NCBI GenBank assembly: GCA_002840685.1
Contig: PHBU01000016.1
Span: forward strand, 1-64,000
From: Chloroflexi bacterium HGW-Chloroflexi-6
Lineage (GTDB): Bacteria > Chloroflexota > Anaerolineae > Anaerolineales > Villigracilaceae
Direction: 5' to 3'
DNA: 64,000 bases
Part shown: positions 45,512-55,012 of the stretch, one piece after another
How the letters are laid out: the number at the start of each line of letters is the position of its first letter
How positions within the stretch are numbered: position 1 is the first letter of the stretch
The notes under the pieces: model-generated
Told to the model about the DNA's origin: nothing
Databases searched by the model: none
What the model saw: the letters and a program-made list of their open reading frames with translations, nothing else
Position numbers and translations under genes: made by a program

Positions 45512-46720
45512 ATGGCTGATAAAGTTCGCGTTTTAATCGTTGATGATGTTGCGGAAACACGCGAAAATGTTCGCAAACTGCTTCAGTTTGAAACAGATAT
45601 CGAAGTGGTCGGTACTGCCCGCACAGGCAAAGAAGCAGTTCAGTTGACTTTTGACATCAAACCAGATGTGGTTTTGATGGATATCAATATGCCTGATATG
45701 GATGGTATCACTGCTACGGAAACCATCCGTCAGCGAGACCAGGTTGCACAGATAGTAATTTTATCTGTTCAAGGCGATCCTAATTACATGCGCAGAGCCA
45801 TGTTAGCAGGCGCGCGAGATTTTCTCACTAAACCGCCGATGGCAGATGAGTTGATTTCAGCCATCCGTCGCGCGGGTCAAATGGCTCATGCAACACGAGC
45901 AAAGAGTGTTCAAGTAGATTTATCGCCGGCGGCATCGGCTAGTAGCCCACAGACTAGTTTTTCAGGGTTATCTTCCGGCAAGGTAATTGTAGTTTACAGT
46001 CCCAAGGGTGGCACCGGGGTTACTACGTTGGCGGTTAACCTGGCCATCACTTTGCACAATGATGAGACTCGCGCTGTACTGGTGGATGCGAAGTTGCAGT
46101 ATGGTGACGTGGCAGTCTTTCTCAACGAGCAGGGCAAAAATACCATTTTAGATCTGACATCGCGTGCCGATGAGTTGGATGAAGAAGTGGTTGAAAGTGT
46201 TGTGATTAAACACGCAGCTTCTGGCTTACGCGTTTTAGCTGCGCCAACCCGCCCTGAGCAAGCCGAAGAGGTTAGTGCTGACCAATTTACCAAACTGATT
46301 AAATACTTGCGTCAAAATTATGCTTATGTGGTTATTGATACAGCCAGCGGGCTTGATGATATTACATTGACGGCCTTGGATAACAGCGACATTATTGTTC
46401 TGGTTGTTACACAAGATATTCCTGCGATTAAGAACTGCCGCCTTTTTCTTGATTTAATGGATACTATTGGTTCGTTGCGCCAAAGAGTTTGTTTTGTGAT
46501 GAACAAATACGACAAGCGTATTTCCATTACGCCTGAAAAAGTTGGGGAAAATCTGAAACAACCAGTTGTGGGCGTTATTCCGCTTGATGAACGCGTGGTA
46601 ATTCCTTCTGTAAATCGCGGCGTGCCTTTCATGATCGACAATAAATCTCAACCAAGTTCAAAAGCAGTGTTTTCGTTGGCAGAAGCGGTGCGCAAGCAAA
46701 TTGAAAAATATGACCGTTAA
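45512..46720 (+). CDS. cpaE: CpaE/TadZ-like protein: response-regulator receiver plus MinD-type ATPase
   Basis: A 402-residue protein. A receiver domain (1-125) has D57 in VLMDINMPD and the DD pair at 11-12. A ParA/MinD-like ATPase (about 155-390) carries KGGTGVTT at 165-172. TadZ/CpaE proteins place the pilus machine at one pole or site. The receiver Asp looks intact, so phosphorylation by a histidine kinase is possible. GTGGAG lies upstream of the ATG. Confidence 0.9.
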   Translation: MADKVRVLIVDDVAETRENVRKLLQFETDIEVVGTARTGKEAVQLTFDIKPDVVLMDINMPDMDGITATETIRQRDQVAQIVILSVQGDPNYMRRAMLAGARDFLTKPPMADELISAIRRAGQMAHATRAKSVQVDLSPAASASSPQTSFSGLSSGKVIVVYSPKGGTGVTTLAVNLAITLHNDETRAVLVDAKLQYGDVAVFLNEQGKNTILDLTSRADELDEEVVESVVIKHAASGLRVLAAPTRPEQAEEVSADQFTKLIKYLRQNYAYVVIDTASGLDDITLTALDNSDIIVLVVTQDIPAIKNCRLFLDLMDTIGSLRQRVCFVMNKYDKRISITPEKVGENLKQPVVGVIPLDERVVIPSVNRGVPFMIDNKSQPSSKAVFSLAEAVRKQIEKYDR

Positions 46721-46751
46721 GCTTTTATTCGTGAGATCTGGAGGTTGAACA

Positions 46752-48167
46752 ATGTCTTTGCTTAAGCGTATTGAACAGGGTCAGGGTCGCTCTAACGACT
46801 CTCAGCAAAAACCATCTTCGTCTGGTGGCGAATCATCCGGCGGAGGCTTATCTTCTGTCCAATCTAAGCGTATTAACGCACCTTCAACTTCACCTCAGGC
46901 CGGTACATATTTTGACCTAAAGACTCGTGTACAAAACAAGCTATTGTCTGAGTTAGATCCTTCGACTGATATTAGTCGCACAGAAGAAGTTCGACGAACG
47001 ATCATGGAATTGTTCGAACAGATACTTAACGAAGAAAATATCATTCTTTCTCGTCCTGAACGACAGCGTTTGTTTGAACAAATTTCTGCAGAAATATTGG
47101 GGTTTGGCCCACTCCAGCCCTTGTTGGAAGATGATACGATCTCAGAGATCATGGTAAATGGGCCAAAAAACATCTATGTTGAACGTAAAGGCAAGATTGT
47201 TCGCGTTCCCATTACTTTTGAGAGCAACGATCATGTTATGCGTGTTATCGATCGTATTGTGGCGCCTTTAGGTCGCCGCATTGACGAGTCCAGCCCATAT
47301 GTTGACGCCCGTTTGCCTGATGGTTCGCGTGTCAATGCTGTTATTCCGCCGATTTCGCTGGTTGGTCCCAGCCTTACCATTCGTAAATTCTCGAAAAACC
47401 CAATTACAGTTGACCAATTGATCCAGTTTGGTACTGTGACGGCTGAAGCGGTTGAATTTTTAAGAGCCTGTGTTATTGGTCGTTTGAATATTGTTGTTTC
47501 GGGCGGTACCGGTTCTGGCAAAACCACTTTGCTCAACATCTTGTCTGGTTTTATTCCTAATGACGAGCGAATTCTGACGATTGAGAATGCCGCTGAATTG
47601 CAGCTCCGCCAGGAGCATGTGGTTACGCTTGAGTCTCGTCCGGCCAATATTGAAGGACGTGGCGAAGTCACCATCCGCGATTTGGTAGTCAATGCCTTGC
47701 GTATGCGCCCTGAACGGATTATTGTAGGGGAGTGCCGCGGCGCTGAAGCGCTTGACATGCTCCAGGCCATGAACACAGGCCATGATGGTTCCATGACTAC
47801 TGCCCATGCAAATAGTCCACGTGATACTCTTGCCCGTATGGAAACGATGACACTCATGGCCGGCATGGATCTGCCAGTGCGCGCCATCCGTGAGCAGATT
47901 GCGGCAGCTGTCGAACTCATTGTTCAACAGGAGCGTATGCGTGATGGAACACGTAAGATCACCCATATTACCGAAGTGAATGGTATGGAAGGTGATGTAA
48001 TTACCCTGACCGATATTTTTATCTTCGAGCAATCTGGTTTTGAGAATGGCAGGGTGGTCGGCCGCCTGCGTCCTACAGGTTTGCGGCCTAAGTTTATGGA
48101 AAAAATTGAAGGGTCAGGCATCCATCTTCCGGCCAGTGTCTTTGGGGTTGGTGGCAAACGCTACTAG
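46752..48167 (+). CDS. cpaF: Tad pilus ATPase CpaF (TadA)
   Basis: A 471-residue type II/IV secretion ATPase. A Ser/Gly-rich start (10-50) is followed by the N-terminal domain and a RecA-type core with GGTGSGKTT at 251-259. The RIIVGECRGAEALDML and MTTAHANSP segments give the Asp/Glu and His boxes. It powers pilus assembly and perhaps retraction. Ribosome site TGGAGG. It is 31 nt after cpaE. Confidence 0.95.
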   Translation: MSLLKRIEQGQGRSNDSQQKPSSSGGESSGGGLSSVQSKRINAPSTSPQAGTYFDLKTRVQNKLLSELDPSTDISRTEEVRRTIMELFEQILNEENIILSRPERQRLFEQISAEILGFGPLQPLLEDDTISEIMVNGPKNIYVERKGKIVRVPITFESNDHVMRVIDRIVAPLGRRIDESSPYVDARLPDGSRVNAVIPPISLVGPSLTIRKFSKNPITVDQLIQFGTVTAEAVEFLRACVIGRLNIVVSGGTGSGKTTLLNILSGFIPNDERILTIENAAELQLRQEHVVTLESRPANIEGRGEVTIRDLVVNALRMRPERIIVGECRGAEALDMLQAMNTGHDGSMTTAHANSPRDTLARMETMTLMAGMDLPVRAIREQIAAAVELIVQQERMRDGTRKITHITEVNGMEGDVITLTDIFIFEQSGFENGRVVGRLRPTGLRPKFMEKIEGSGIHLPASVFGVGGKRY

Positions 48168-48192
48168 AGCGCCGGAACTTTATAAAAACGTA

Positions 48193-48225
48193 GGGTAAAA
48201 GAGCGCATTTTAGCCGCTTTTACCC
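48193..48225 (+). terminator. Hairpin between cpaF and tadB
   Basis: A 9-bp stem GGGTAAAAG (48193-48201) pairs with 48217-48225 in the 137-bp gap. There is no T-run, so it is more likely an attenuator or processing site than a full terminator. Confidence 0.45.
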
Positions 48226-48304
48226 ACAAGGTAAGGAAGTTCTGGTACGAGACCCCTGAGTTCGTAAACTCGTGGATGAATTCCTGTAATTGAAGGAAAA
48301 CAGT

Positions 48305-49276
48305 ATGACTTTAGGGATAATCCTTGTTGGAGTAGTAGTTCTTTTGATTTTGGTAGGAATTGGTGTCTATGTCTCGTCAACTAGCGAACGAGGCATGATG
48401 GAAGAGCGCCTGGGCAAATATCTCGAAGAGGACCAGCCGCAGAAATCCAAGCGGGGTGATAAGTCATCCACCTTGCTGACGGAGTGGGTAAACCGACGTG
48501 TCGAGAAGTCTTCATGGGGAGAAAATCTTTCTCGCAGCTTGGCCCGGGCTGATTTAAAGTTCAAACCCGGCGAATTCATTGCGTTTATTTTCATTATTGC
48601 CATTTCGCTGGGAGGACTTGCGTGGTTTATTGGGGGTACTGACCCTACTGCCAAAGCGGTCTCTGGCATTATTGGTTTGGTATTGGGAATTGCCATACCA
48701 ATCTTTTATGTTCGTTCACAGCAGGGGCGTCGCCTGGGTAAATTCAACAACCAGCTTGGCGATATGCTTAACCTGATGGTCAATGGCCTGCGTGCTGGTT
48801 ATTCAACCATGCAAGCGATGGAGGCAATCAGCAAGGAACTTCCTGCACCGATCAATGAAGAGTTTCGCCGTGTTGTGCAGGAAATGCAACTTGGCATTCC
48901 CATGGATAAAGCTTTGGATAACCTCCTTCGGCGTATTCCGAGCGAGGATCTTGATTTTGTGATTACCTCAATTAATGTTCAACGCGAAGTTGGCGGTCCT
49001 CTGGCAGAAATTTTAGATACTATTGCTTATACTATTCGTGAACGAGTACGTATTAAGGGTGAAATCAAAGTTATGACATCGCAGGTTAGAGCATCGGGCA
49101 CCCTCTTATCAGCCATTCCATTTGCTATTTTTGTGATCATCTGGTTTATTAACCAGGATTATATGATGGAATTTTTTAATAACCCGCTCTGTGGTGGCAT
49201 AGCGATTGGGGTTGGAGTACTCATGATTATTATGGGCTATTTTGTTATGATGAAAATAGCTGATATCGAGGTTTAG
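48305..49276 (+). CDS. tadB: Tad inner-membrane platform protein TadB
   Basis: A 323-residue protein with membrane helices at about 3-22, 88-108, 112-132 and two at the C-terminus. The T2SSF domain (about 155-280) contains FNNQLGDMLNLMVNGLRAGYS and FVITSINVQREVGGPLAEIL. ATG 48305 is chosen over TTG 48290 because GAAGGAAAACAGT precedes it. It forms the membrane platform with TadC. Confidence 0.9.
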   Translation: MTLGIILVGVVVLLILVGIGVYVSSTSERGMMEERLGKYLEEDQPQKSKRGDKSSTLLTEWVNRRVEKSSWGENLSRSLARADLKFKPGEFIAFIFIIAISLGGLAWFIGGTDPTAKAVSGIIGLVLGIAIPIFYVRSQQGRRLGKFNNQLGDMLNLMVNGLRAGYSTMQAMEAISKELPAPINEEFRRVVQEMQLGIPMDKALDNLLRRIPSEDLDFVITSINVQREVGGPLAEILDTIAYTIRERVRIKGEIKVMTSQVRASGTLLSAIPFAIFVIIWFINQDYMMEFFNNPLCGGIAIGVGVLMIIMGYFVMMKIADIEV

Positions 49277-49277
49277 T

Positions 49278-50231
49278 ATGGAAAATATCTCAACGATCCT
49301 ACTTGCCCTGGTTGTGGTGGTTATTATTATCGCTGCTGTTTTAATTTACGTCGGTTCGCGAGTGCCTCGCGAGGACCAGGACCCTCTGGAAGCCCGCCTT
49401 ACCGAATTTACCCAACGCGGCGAGACCGTTTCGCTTGAGCAGATTGAAATGTCACAATCATTTCAGGAGCGGGTTATTTATCCGCTGCTCAGGCAATTTG
49501 GCGAAATGACCACTCGCTTTACCCCGCAGAATGCATTACAAGAAGTTACCATTAAATTGGAAAGGTCTGGTCGGGCTGGCTGGATTGACGCCCCAATGTT
49601 TCTTGCCCTGAGATTTGTGGTTGCGGCGGTCTTTGGGCTTGTTGCTTTTTTTGTTTTCACTTTTTTTTCTGCGGTTAAACAACCCTTCGCAACAGCTGTT
49701 CTTTATTCTTTGATTGCCCTGGCCATTGGATTCTTTTTTCCGCAGCTTTGGCTAGATGAACAAATAAAAAAGCGTCAGAAAGAAGTACAGAAAGCGATGC
49801 CTGATGCTCTTGATCTGCTAACAATTTGTGTAGAAGCTGGTTTAGGGTTCGATGCTGCCATGTCCAATGTAGCCCAAAAATGGGATAACGAACTTTCCCT
49901 GGCGTTCGCTCGGGCAATTCGTGAGATCCAGCTTGGAAAAGTTCGCCGTGACGCCTTGCGCGATATGGCAGATCGTATTGATCTGTCTGATCTGACGAGT
50001 TTTGTTGCGGCCGTTGTCCAGAGTGAGCAATTGGGTGTTAGCATGTCAAAGATTTTGCGTATTCAGGCTGACCAGATGCGTATGCGCCGCCGTCAAATCG
50101 CAGAAGAGCTGGCTCACCAGGCCCCGATCAAGATGCTTTTGCCAATGGTTGGTTTGATCTTCCCATCCATTTTTATCGTTTTGATGACCCCCGCCGTTTT
50201 GCGTATGATGAAAGTGGAGATTTTCCGCTAA
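49278..50231 (+). CDS. tadC: Tad inner-membrane platform protein TadC
   Basis: A 317-residue T2SSF protein, paralogue of TadB. An N-terminal helix (5-25) and a paired helix region (about 110-158) precede the core MPDALDLLTICVEAGLGFDAA, with C-terminal helix 290-310. It starts 1 nt after the tadB stop, so the two are co-translated. Confidence 0.9.
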   Translation: MENISTILLALVVVVIIIAAVLIYVGSRVPREDQDPLEARLTEFTQRGETVSLEQIEMSQSFQERVIYPLLRQFGEMTTRFTPQNALQEVTIKLERSGRAGWIDAPMFLALRFVVAAVFGLVAFFVFTFFSAVKQPFATAVLYSLIALAIGFFFPQLWLDEQIKKRQKEVQKAMPDALDLLTICVEAGLGFDAAMSNVAQKWDNELSLAFARAIREIQLGKVRRDALRDMADRIDLSDLTSFVAAVVQSEQLGVSMSKILRIQADQMRMRRRQIAEELAHQAPIKMLLPMVGLIFPSIFIVLMTPAVLRMMKVEIFR

Positions 50232-50274
50232 GCAAACTTTCAACTTTTCTGTACGTTCAAAAAGGAATTAGAAT

Positions 50275-51003
50275 TTGAGACTCAAAAAGCCCTTCTTGTA
50301 TTGGCTTGAAAGTTCCTTTTGGAATGTGGTCGATTTGATCTTTCCCCCGACCTGCCCCGGTTGCCAGACTATAGGCTATCGTTGGTGTGAAAGTTGCCAG
50401 AAATCTGCGGTTCGTATGCCCGCCGAGGTTTGCCAGATTTGTGGTTCCCCATCTCATAATTCACTATGTAGCCGTTGTGTTTCTTCACGGCCGATTTACA
50501 CCCAGTTGCGGTCATGGGCTGTTTTTAGACAACCTGTGCGTAATGCTTTACATTCCTTAAAGTATCGACATAATATCAGCCTTGGACAAGCACTCGCAGA
50601 ATCCATGTCACCTGAATTGCAAAGGCTCAACTGGCCTATTCAGGCTATCGTACCCATTCCACTGAGCGAGCAGCGCAAACGTGAACGCGGATACAACCAG
50701 GTAGGGTTGATTGCCCGCCCGCTTTCTCAGCTTCAACAGTGCAATTACCTTCCGCGTGGGTTACGCCGTGCGCGGCATACCTGTTCACAGGTTGGTTTGA
50801 CGCTTGAAGAGCGTAAACATAACTTGCAAAATGCTTTTCTGGCAGATCCTCGCCTGGTAAGTGGAAAGAATATTTTGGTTATTGATGATGTTAGTACCAC
50901 AGGAGCCACGCTTGCAGATGCAGCACGCGCCCTTTCGGAGGCGGGTGCGAAATCGATATATGCTTACACCGTTGCCCGGGCGCTTTCACATAAAGATGCC
51001 TGA
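50275..51003 (+). CDS. comF: ComF-family amidophosphoribosyltransferase-like protein
   Basis: A 242-residue ComF/GntX protein. Two zinc-ribbon Cys pairs groups (C27, C30, C38, C41 and C53, C56, C65, C68) are followed by a PRTase fold with PRPP loop ILVIDDVSTTGATL (about 202-215). ComF is needed for DNA uptake in naturally transformable bacteria. The start is TTG with AAGGAATTAG upstream. It comes 43 nt after tadC, on the same strand. Confidence 0.85.
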   Translation: MRLKKPFLYWLESSFWNVVDLIFPPTCPGCQTIGYRWCESCQKSAVRMPAEVCQICGSPSHNSLCSRCVSSRPIYTQLRSWAVFRQPVRNALHSLKYRHNISLGQALAESMSPELQRLNWPIQAIVPIPLSEQRKRERGYNQVGLIARPLSQLQQCNYLPRGLRRARHTCSQVGLTLEERKHNLQNAFLADPRLVSGKNILVIDDVSTTGATLADAARALSEAGAKSIYAYTVARALSHKDA

Positions 51004-51063
51004 TTCTTCGCCCAGCAAGGCAGCGTGTGCATAAACCACCTCACCTTTCTCAAGGAGGCTGTC

Positions 51064-51636
51064 ATGACGCAAAAGATAGAGATAGTTGGAAGAGATTTTG
51101 AAGTAACTGAGCGCATTACTGAATATGTGACAAAAAAAGTAACCAAGCTTGATCGGCATCTGAGTATGATTGACGAAACTCGAATTGAATTGTCGCACGT
51201 CAAATCAGCTCGCAGTGCCATTGATCGTTATGTTGCCCAAATGACCGTTCGCGGCAAGGGTTTTATCCTGCGCGCGGAGGAACGCGCAGATGATATCCGT
51301 ACTGCAATTGATACATCTCTCGAAAAACTGGACCGCCAGGTAAGCCGCTATAAAGGCAAGCACTTTAATAATCGTGGGGATGGCAAATCAGCATCCGAGG
51401 TTGTTGATGTTGAGCCCGAAATTATGGCTGAACTTGAAAGCGAAGAAACCCCGGTCATTGTCCGGCGCAAGGAATTTGACCTGATCCCGATGGCGGAAGA
51501 AGAAGCCATCGAGCAGATGAAGCTGCTCGGGCACGACAACTTCTTTGTCTTCTATAACGCCAAAGTCGGGGCAGTCAATGTTCTGTATCGCCGCCGCGAC
51601 GGCACATACGGTCTGATCGAGCCGCGCGTCCGCTAA
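51064..51636 (+). CDS. hpf: Ribosome hibernation promoting factor, long form
   Basis: A 190-residue long-type HPF/YfiA. The N-terminal S30AE domain (1-100) is followed by a linker and the C-terminal dimerisation domain (about 130-190, [20 protein letters not shown] and [13 protein letters not shown]). Long HPF joins 70S ribosomes into inactive 100S pairs in starvation. ATG 51064 follows AAGGAGG by 6 nt. A strong terminator follows. Confidence 0.95.
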   Translation: MTQKIEIVGRDFEVTERITEYVTKKVTKLDRHLSMIDETRIELSHVKSARSAIDRYVAQMTVRGKGFILRAEERADDIRTAIDTSLEKLDRQVSRYKGKHFNNRGDGKSASEVVDVEPEIMAELESEETPVIVRRKEFDLIPMAEEEAIEQMKLLGHDNFFVFYNAKVGAVNVLYRRRDGTYGLIEPRVR

Positions 51637-51653
51637 AACAATTGAAAACGAGT

Positions 51654-51689
51654 AAAATGGACTGGCTCCACTCGGAGCCAGTCCATTTT
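51654..51689 (+). terminator. Terminator of hpf
   Basis: A perfect 16-bp stem (51654-51669 with 51674-51689) closes loop ACTC and ends in TTTTTATTTT. Confidence 0.9.
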
Positions 51690-51704
51690 TATTTTGGAGA
51701 TTCC

Positions 51705-52337
51705 ATGGATAACCTTGATTTTGATGATGCCTTGCTTGAACCTGGCTGGGAAGAAAAACTCGACTTCAAAGCCATTGAGCAGGCTGTTCAAACAATGATC
51801 ATTGCTTTTGGCGAAGATCCCAAACGGGAAGGTCTCGCTCGTACGCCCCAACGGGTTTCCCGTATGTATGCCGAACTGTTGGCCGGATATCGCACCGACC
51901 CGGAAAACATCATCAACGGCGCCATTTTTGATGTGCAATATGATGAAATGGTCATCGTTCGCGACATCGAATTTTACAGCCTGTGCGAACACCACATGCT
52001 GCCCTTCATTGGCCGCGCCCATGTCGCTTACATTCCCAACGGAAAAGTGCTTGGCCTTTCGAAAATTCCGCGTATTGTCGATATGTACGCCCGCCGTCTG
52101 CAGGTTCAAGAGCGCCTAACCCGTCAGATTGCCGACTTTTTGCGTGACCTGCTCAAACCACAGGGTGTGGCGGTCGTCGTCGAAGCCATGCACCTTTGCT
52201 CAATGATGCGCGGTGTCAAAAAACACGATGCCCGCATGACCACATCTGCCATGCACGGCGCATTCCGCGCCAACCTGGCCACCCGCCAGGAATTTCTCGA
52301 CAACATATCGCGGGGCGCAACTCAACTCAGGATCTAG
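51705..52337 (+). CDS. folE: GTP cyclohydrolase I (FolE type I)
   Basis: A 210-residue enzyme making dihydroneopterin triphosphate from GTP. Zinc ligands C94, H97 and C165 are in [10 protein letters not shown] and HLCSMMRG; the signature [20 protein letters not shown] is intact. ATG 51705 follows GGAGATTCC. An earlier in-frame start lies inside the hpf terminator and is rejected. The folate partner folB is convergent 59 bp downstream. Confidence 0.96.
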   Translation: MDNLDFDDALLEPGWEEKLDFKAIEQAVQTMIIAFGEDPKREGLARTPQRVSRMYAELLAGYRTDPENIINGAIFDVQYDEMVIVRDIEFYSLCEHHMLPFIGRAHVAYIPNGKVLGLSKIPRIVDMYARRLQVQERLTRQIADFLRDLLKPQGVAVVVEAMHLCSMMRGVKKHDARMTTSAMHGAFRANLATRQEFLDNISRGATQLRI

Positions 52338-52344
52338 AAAATGG

Positions 52345-52371
52345 AAAACGCTGCCAGCGTGGCAGCGTTTT
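52345..52371 (+). terminator. Terminator of folE
   Basis: A 12-bp stem (52345-52356 with 52360-52371) closes loop GCG, followed by T-rich TTTTATT. Confidence 0.9.
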
Positions 52372-52396
52372 TTTTATTCACGGGCAATTTTCTCGC

Positions 52397-52750
52397 TCAA
52401 GCCTTTTCGCGTGAGATCTCGACTCCAACCGAGCCTGTATCTCGTATCGCCTGGGTCTTTTCCACGCGGATGGTCACCCCCCGCACCCCCGGTGTTTCCA
52501 GACATAATCGGGCCAGATCCTCTGCCAGAGCCTCCACCGTCATCCGGCGGACGGTTTCAGCGTGTTCCCTGATGCGGTTGGCTACTTTTTCATAATCTAC
52601 ACAATCGACGATCTCATCAGACTCTGCCGCTTTGCGGATGTCGGTCAGCATGATTGCATTGATCACCATCTCTTGTGGGGTGGTGCGCTCATGCTCATAA
52701 ATGCCGATGATGCCGGTAATGCGCAAATCCTTGATAAAAACCTTGTCCAT
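52397..52750 (-). CDS. folB: Dihydroneopterin aldolase
   Basis: A 117-residue enzyme of the tunnelling fold, family length about 120. Start MDKVFIKDLRITGIIGIYEHER and C-terminal RVEKTQAI with the Lys-dependent site are typical. It converts dihydroneopterin to hydroxymethyl-dihydropterin. ATG 52750 gives the family start; a TTG at 52792 overlapping the lgt stop is possible. Third in an apparent tlpA-lgt-folB operon. Confidence 0.92.
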   Translation of the reverse strand: MDKVFIKDLRITGIIGIYEHERTTPQEMVINAIMLTDIRKAAESDEIVDCVDYEKVANRIREHAETVRRMTVEALAEDLARLCLETPGVRGVTIRVEKTQAIRDTGSVGVEISREKA

Positions 52751-52788
52751 GTCGTGTAGCCGCCTTTCGGTTTTCCCGTTTGTCCGTT

Positions 52789-53550
52789 TCAAAGTCCGTT
52801 CACCGTATCCGCTGGTTCATTTTCTTCTGTTTGCGCCATTCGCTGCATACCCCACAGGGCCCCTGCCAGCAGCAGCCAGGCTAATACCTGCCCAATGCGG
52901 ATCCCGCCTGGGAGCAATGTGGAATCACCGCGGAAACCTTCCACAAACAGTTGCGCACCCACCGTCAGTGCCACAAAAAGCAGAAATAACGAGCCGTCTT
53001 TGAGTGGATTGTTTTTGACCTTCCAGCCAAGAAAGAGCAAAATTGCCAGCGCCAGCCCGATTTCATAAACCTGGGTCGGGTGGCGGATCGCTCCCCACAG
53101 TTCGATGCCCCACGGCAGCGATGTTTCCATCCCAAAGGCTGCCCCCGAAGCCAGGTGTGAGATGCCCAACCCGACCGCCAACACTGCAAATAACGGAGTC
53201 AGCCCATCGAGCGTCGGCCAAAGCTTTAGCCCGGAGCGGCGTCCGTAGATCAGCGCCGCCAGCAGGGCAGATGCGAATCCGCCAAAGGGGTCAAGCGAGC
53301 CTGTTTCTCGCGAGAACAGGCTCAGGGGAGTTTGCACAAATGCGGAAAAATTCTGCAGGGCAAAAAACAACCTCGCCCCGATGATCCCGCTCAGGAGCGT
53401 GAGAAACGTCAGGTTATACAGCGCATCTGCATTTTGACCGCGTTTCTGGGAGAATTTTTCGGCCAGGGAAAGCCCGAGCCAGAGCGCCAACAGCAGGGAT
53501 AGGGCTGGAACGGGCAGCGCCAGTGGGCCAAGTTGCAGGATGGGAAACAT
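52789..53550 (-). CDS. lgt: Prolipoprotein diacylglyceryl transferase
   Basis: A 253-residue membrane enzyme with about seven helices. Key residues are in GIIGARLFFAL (Arg), IRHPTQVYE (His, Tyr/Glu) and EGFRGDS (Arg). It attaches diacylglycerol to the lipobox Cys of lipoproteins, such as the two predicted in this window. It overlaps the tlpA stop by one base (TAATG). Confidence 0.92.
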   Translation of the reverse strand: MFPILQLGPLALPVPALSLLLALWLGLSLAEKFSQKRGQNADALYNLTFLTLLSGIIGARLFFALQNFSAFVQTPLSLFSRETGSLDPFGGFASALLAALIYGRRSGLKLWPTLDGLTPLFAVLAVGLGISHLASGAAFGMETSLPWGIELWGAIRHPTQVYEIGLALAILLFLGWKVKNNPLKDGSLFLLFVALTVGAQLFVEGFRGDSTLLPGGIRIGQVLAWLLLAGALWGMQRMAQTEENEPADTVNGL

Positions 53551-54101
53551 TATGGCTGCTCCTGTAATAATTTCTCGATCCGTGCCCTGAGCAGGGCTTC
53601 ATCCATTGGTCCGCCAACCACCACTTCGCGGATTACCCCATCCTTGCCGATAAAGAACGAAGTCGGCAGAGAGAGCACCCGATACAGTCGCGTCACCTCG
53701 CCCTGTCGGTCGAGAAGGATTGGGAAACTCAACCCGTATTCACTTACGAAGGGCGCAAGGTTTGAAAGCGTATCCTGCACGGTCGAATTGACCGCCAGGA
53801 TTTCAAAACCTTGTGACTGATATTCTTGATAGACCTGTTGCATGGCCGGCATTTCTGCCCGGCAAGGCGGGCACCAGGTTGCCCAGACGTTGACCAGCAC
53901 CACCTTGCCGCGCAGCTCGTCCAGCGCAATCTTCTGTCCGTCAGGCGTCTCAAGGCTGAAAGCGGGCGCAAGAAACCCAACCTGCGGCGCGGGGATTTTG
54001 CCGGCAGTTGTTGCGCCTTGCGGGGCGCGCGAGACCCATATCCAACCCAGGGCCAATACCAATACCAGCAAACTGCCCCAATTCTGTCGAAAATGTTGCA
54101 T
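53550..54101 (-). CDS. TlpA/ResA-like membrane-anchored thioredoxin
   Basis: A 183-residue protein. An N-terminal anchor (8-25) is followed by a thioredoxin-fold domain with WCPPC (C77, C80), after the AlkC/TSA-type opening FSLETPDGQ. Such proteins reduce disulfides outside the membrane, for example in cytochrome c maturation. Its position ahead of lgt is common. A GAGG motif lies somewhat far from the ATG. Confidence 0.9.
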   Translation of the reverse strand: MQHFRQNWGSLLVLVLALGWIWVSRAPQGATTAGKIPAPQVGFLAPAFSLETPDGQKIALDELRGKVVLVNVWATWCPPCRAEMPAMQQVYQEYQSQGFEILAVNSTVQDTLSNLAPFVSEYGLSFPILLDRQGEVTRLYRVLSLPTSFFIGKDGVIREVVVGGPMDEALLRARIEKLLQEQP

Positions 54102-54240
54102 AAAATTTATTTTGCCTCTATAGTTAATAAACGGATAAGAAATTCAAATTCAAGCCATCCCGCAAAGACACCGGGTTGTGATCGGTGTAATCGGGGCGAT
54201 TTATAAAACAGACAAATTCTACTTCATTAGATGCGCAGCC

Positions 54241-55002
54241 ATGCTATTTGATACCCACACTTTCATCGGCGTTGATCCATCCGGGGGGCGCAAACCCTTC
54301 ACCTATGCGGCTTTCGATGCCCAGGGCCATCTGCTGACCCTGGCCGACGGCGAAATGGAGGACGTTCTGGCCTTTCTGGGCGGGCAGCAAGCCGCGTTGG
54401 TGGCCGTTAACGCCCCACAGCGCCCCAACAGCGGATTGGTCCGTGAGACCCGCCAGAGCTTGCCGCTCCTGCACCAATCGGGCCGCGCCCAGGACATGCG
54501 CATGGCCGAACACAACCTGCGCGAACGAGGCATCAACGTTTCGGCCACCCCGGCCCGTCGCGAGTACTGTTCGGCCTGGGTTCAGAGCGGATTTGATTTT
54601 TACCGCCGCCTGGCGACACTGGGCTACCAGCTCCATTCGAACGAAAAAAATAACCGCACTTTTGTTGAAACTCACCCGCAGGCCTGTTTTGCGGTTTTGC
54701 TCGGGCAGTTGCCGCTCTCACGCGCCAGCCTCGAGGGACGCCTGCAACGTCAGTTGATCCTCTCTGAGCAAGGTCTGCGTATTCGCGACCCGATGGATTT
54801 TTTCGAAGAGTTAACCCGTCACAAAATTCTCAAGGGCAATTTGCCGCTTGAGCTGCTTTATACCCCCGAACAACTTGACGCTCTGGCAGCCGCCCACACG
54901 GCCTGGCTGGTTGCCACAAAACCCGATGAAACCACCCTGCTGGGCGATTCTGCAGAAGGCCAGATCACCCTGCCAATCAGGGAACTGAAAGAAAAATATT
55001 AA
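54241..55002 (+). CDS. DUF429-domain protein
   Basis: A 253-residue protein. The N-terminal strand FIGVDPSGGRKPFTYAAFD (about 8-26) with its Asp, and VNAPQRPNSG (about 58-67), match DUF429, an RNase H-like nuclease-type fold without known activity. ATG 54241 is chosen; the upstream 21 residues in frame read as non-coding. Weak ribosome site. It is 10 nt before the PPK2 pair. Confidence 0.72.
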   Translation: MLFDTHTFIGVDPSGGRKPFTYAAFDAQGHLLTLADGEMEDVLAFLGGQQAALVAVNAPQRPNSGLVRETRQSLPLLHQSGRAQDMRMAEHNLRERGINVSATPARREYCSAWVQSGFDFYRRLATLGYQLHSNEKNNRTFVETHPQACFAVLLGQLPLSRASLEGRLQRQLILSEQGLRIRDPMDFFEELTRHKILKGNLPLELLYTPEQLDALAAAHTAWLVATKPDETTLLGDSAEGQITLPIRELKEKY

Positions 55003-55012
55003 TGAGACAACC

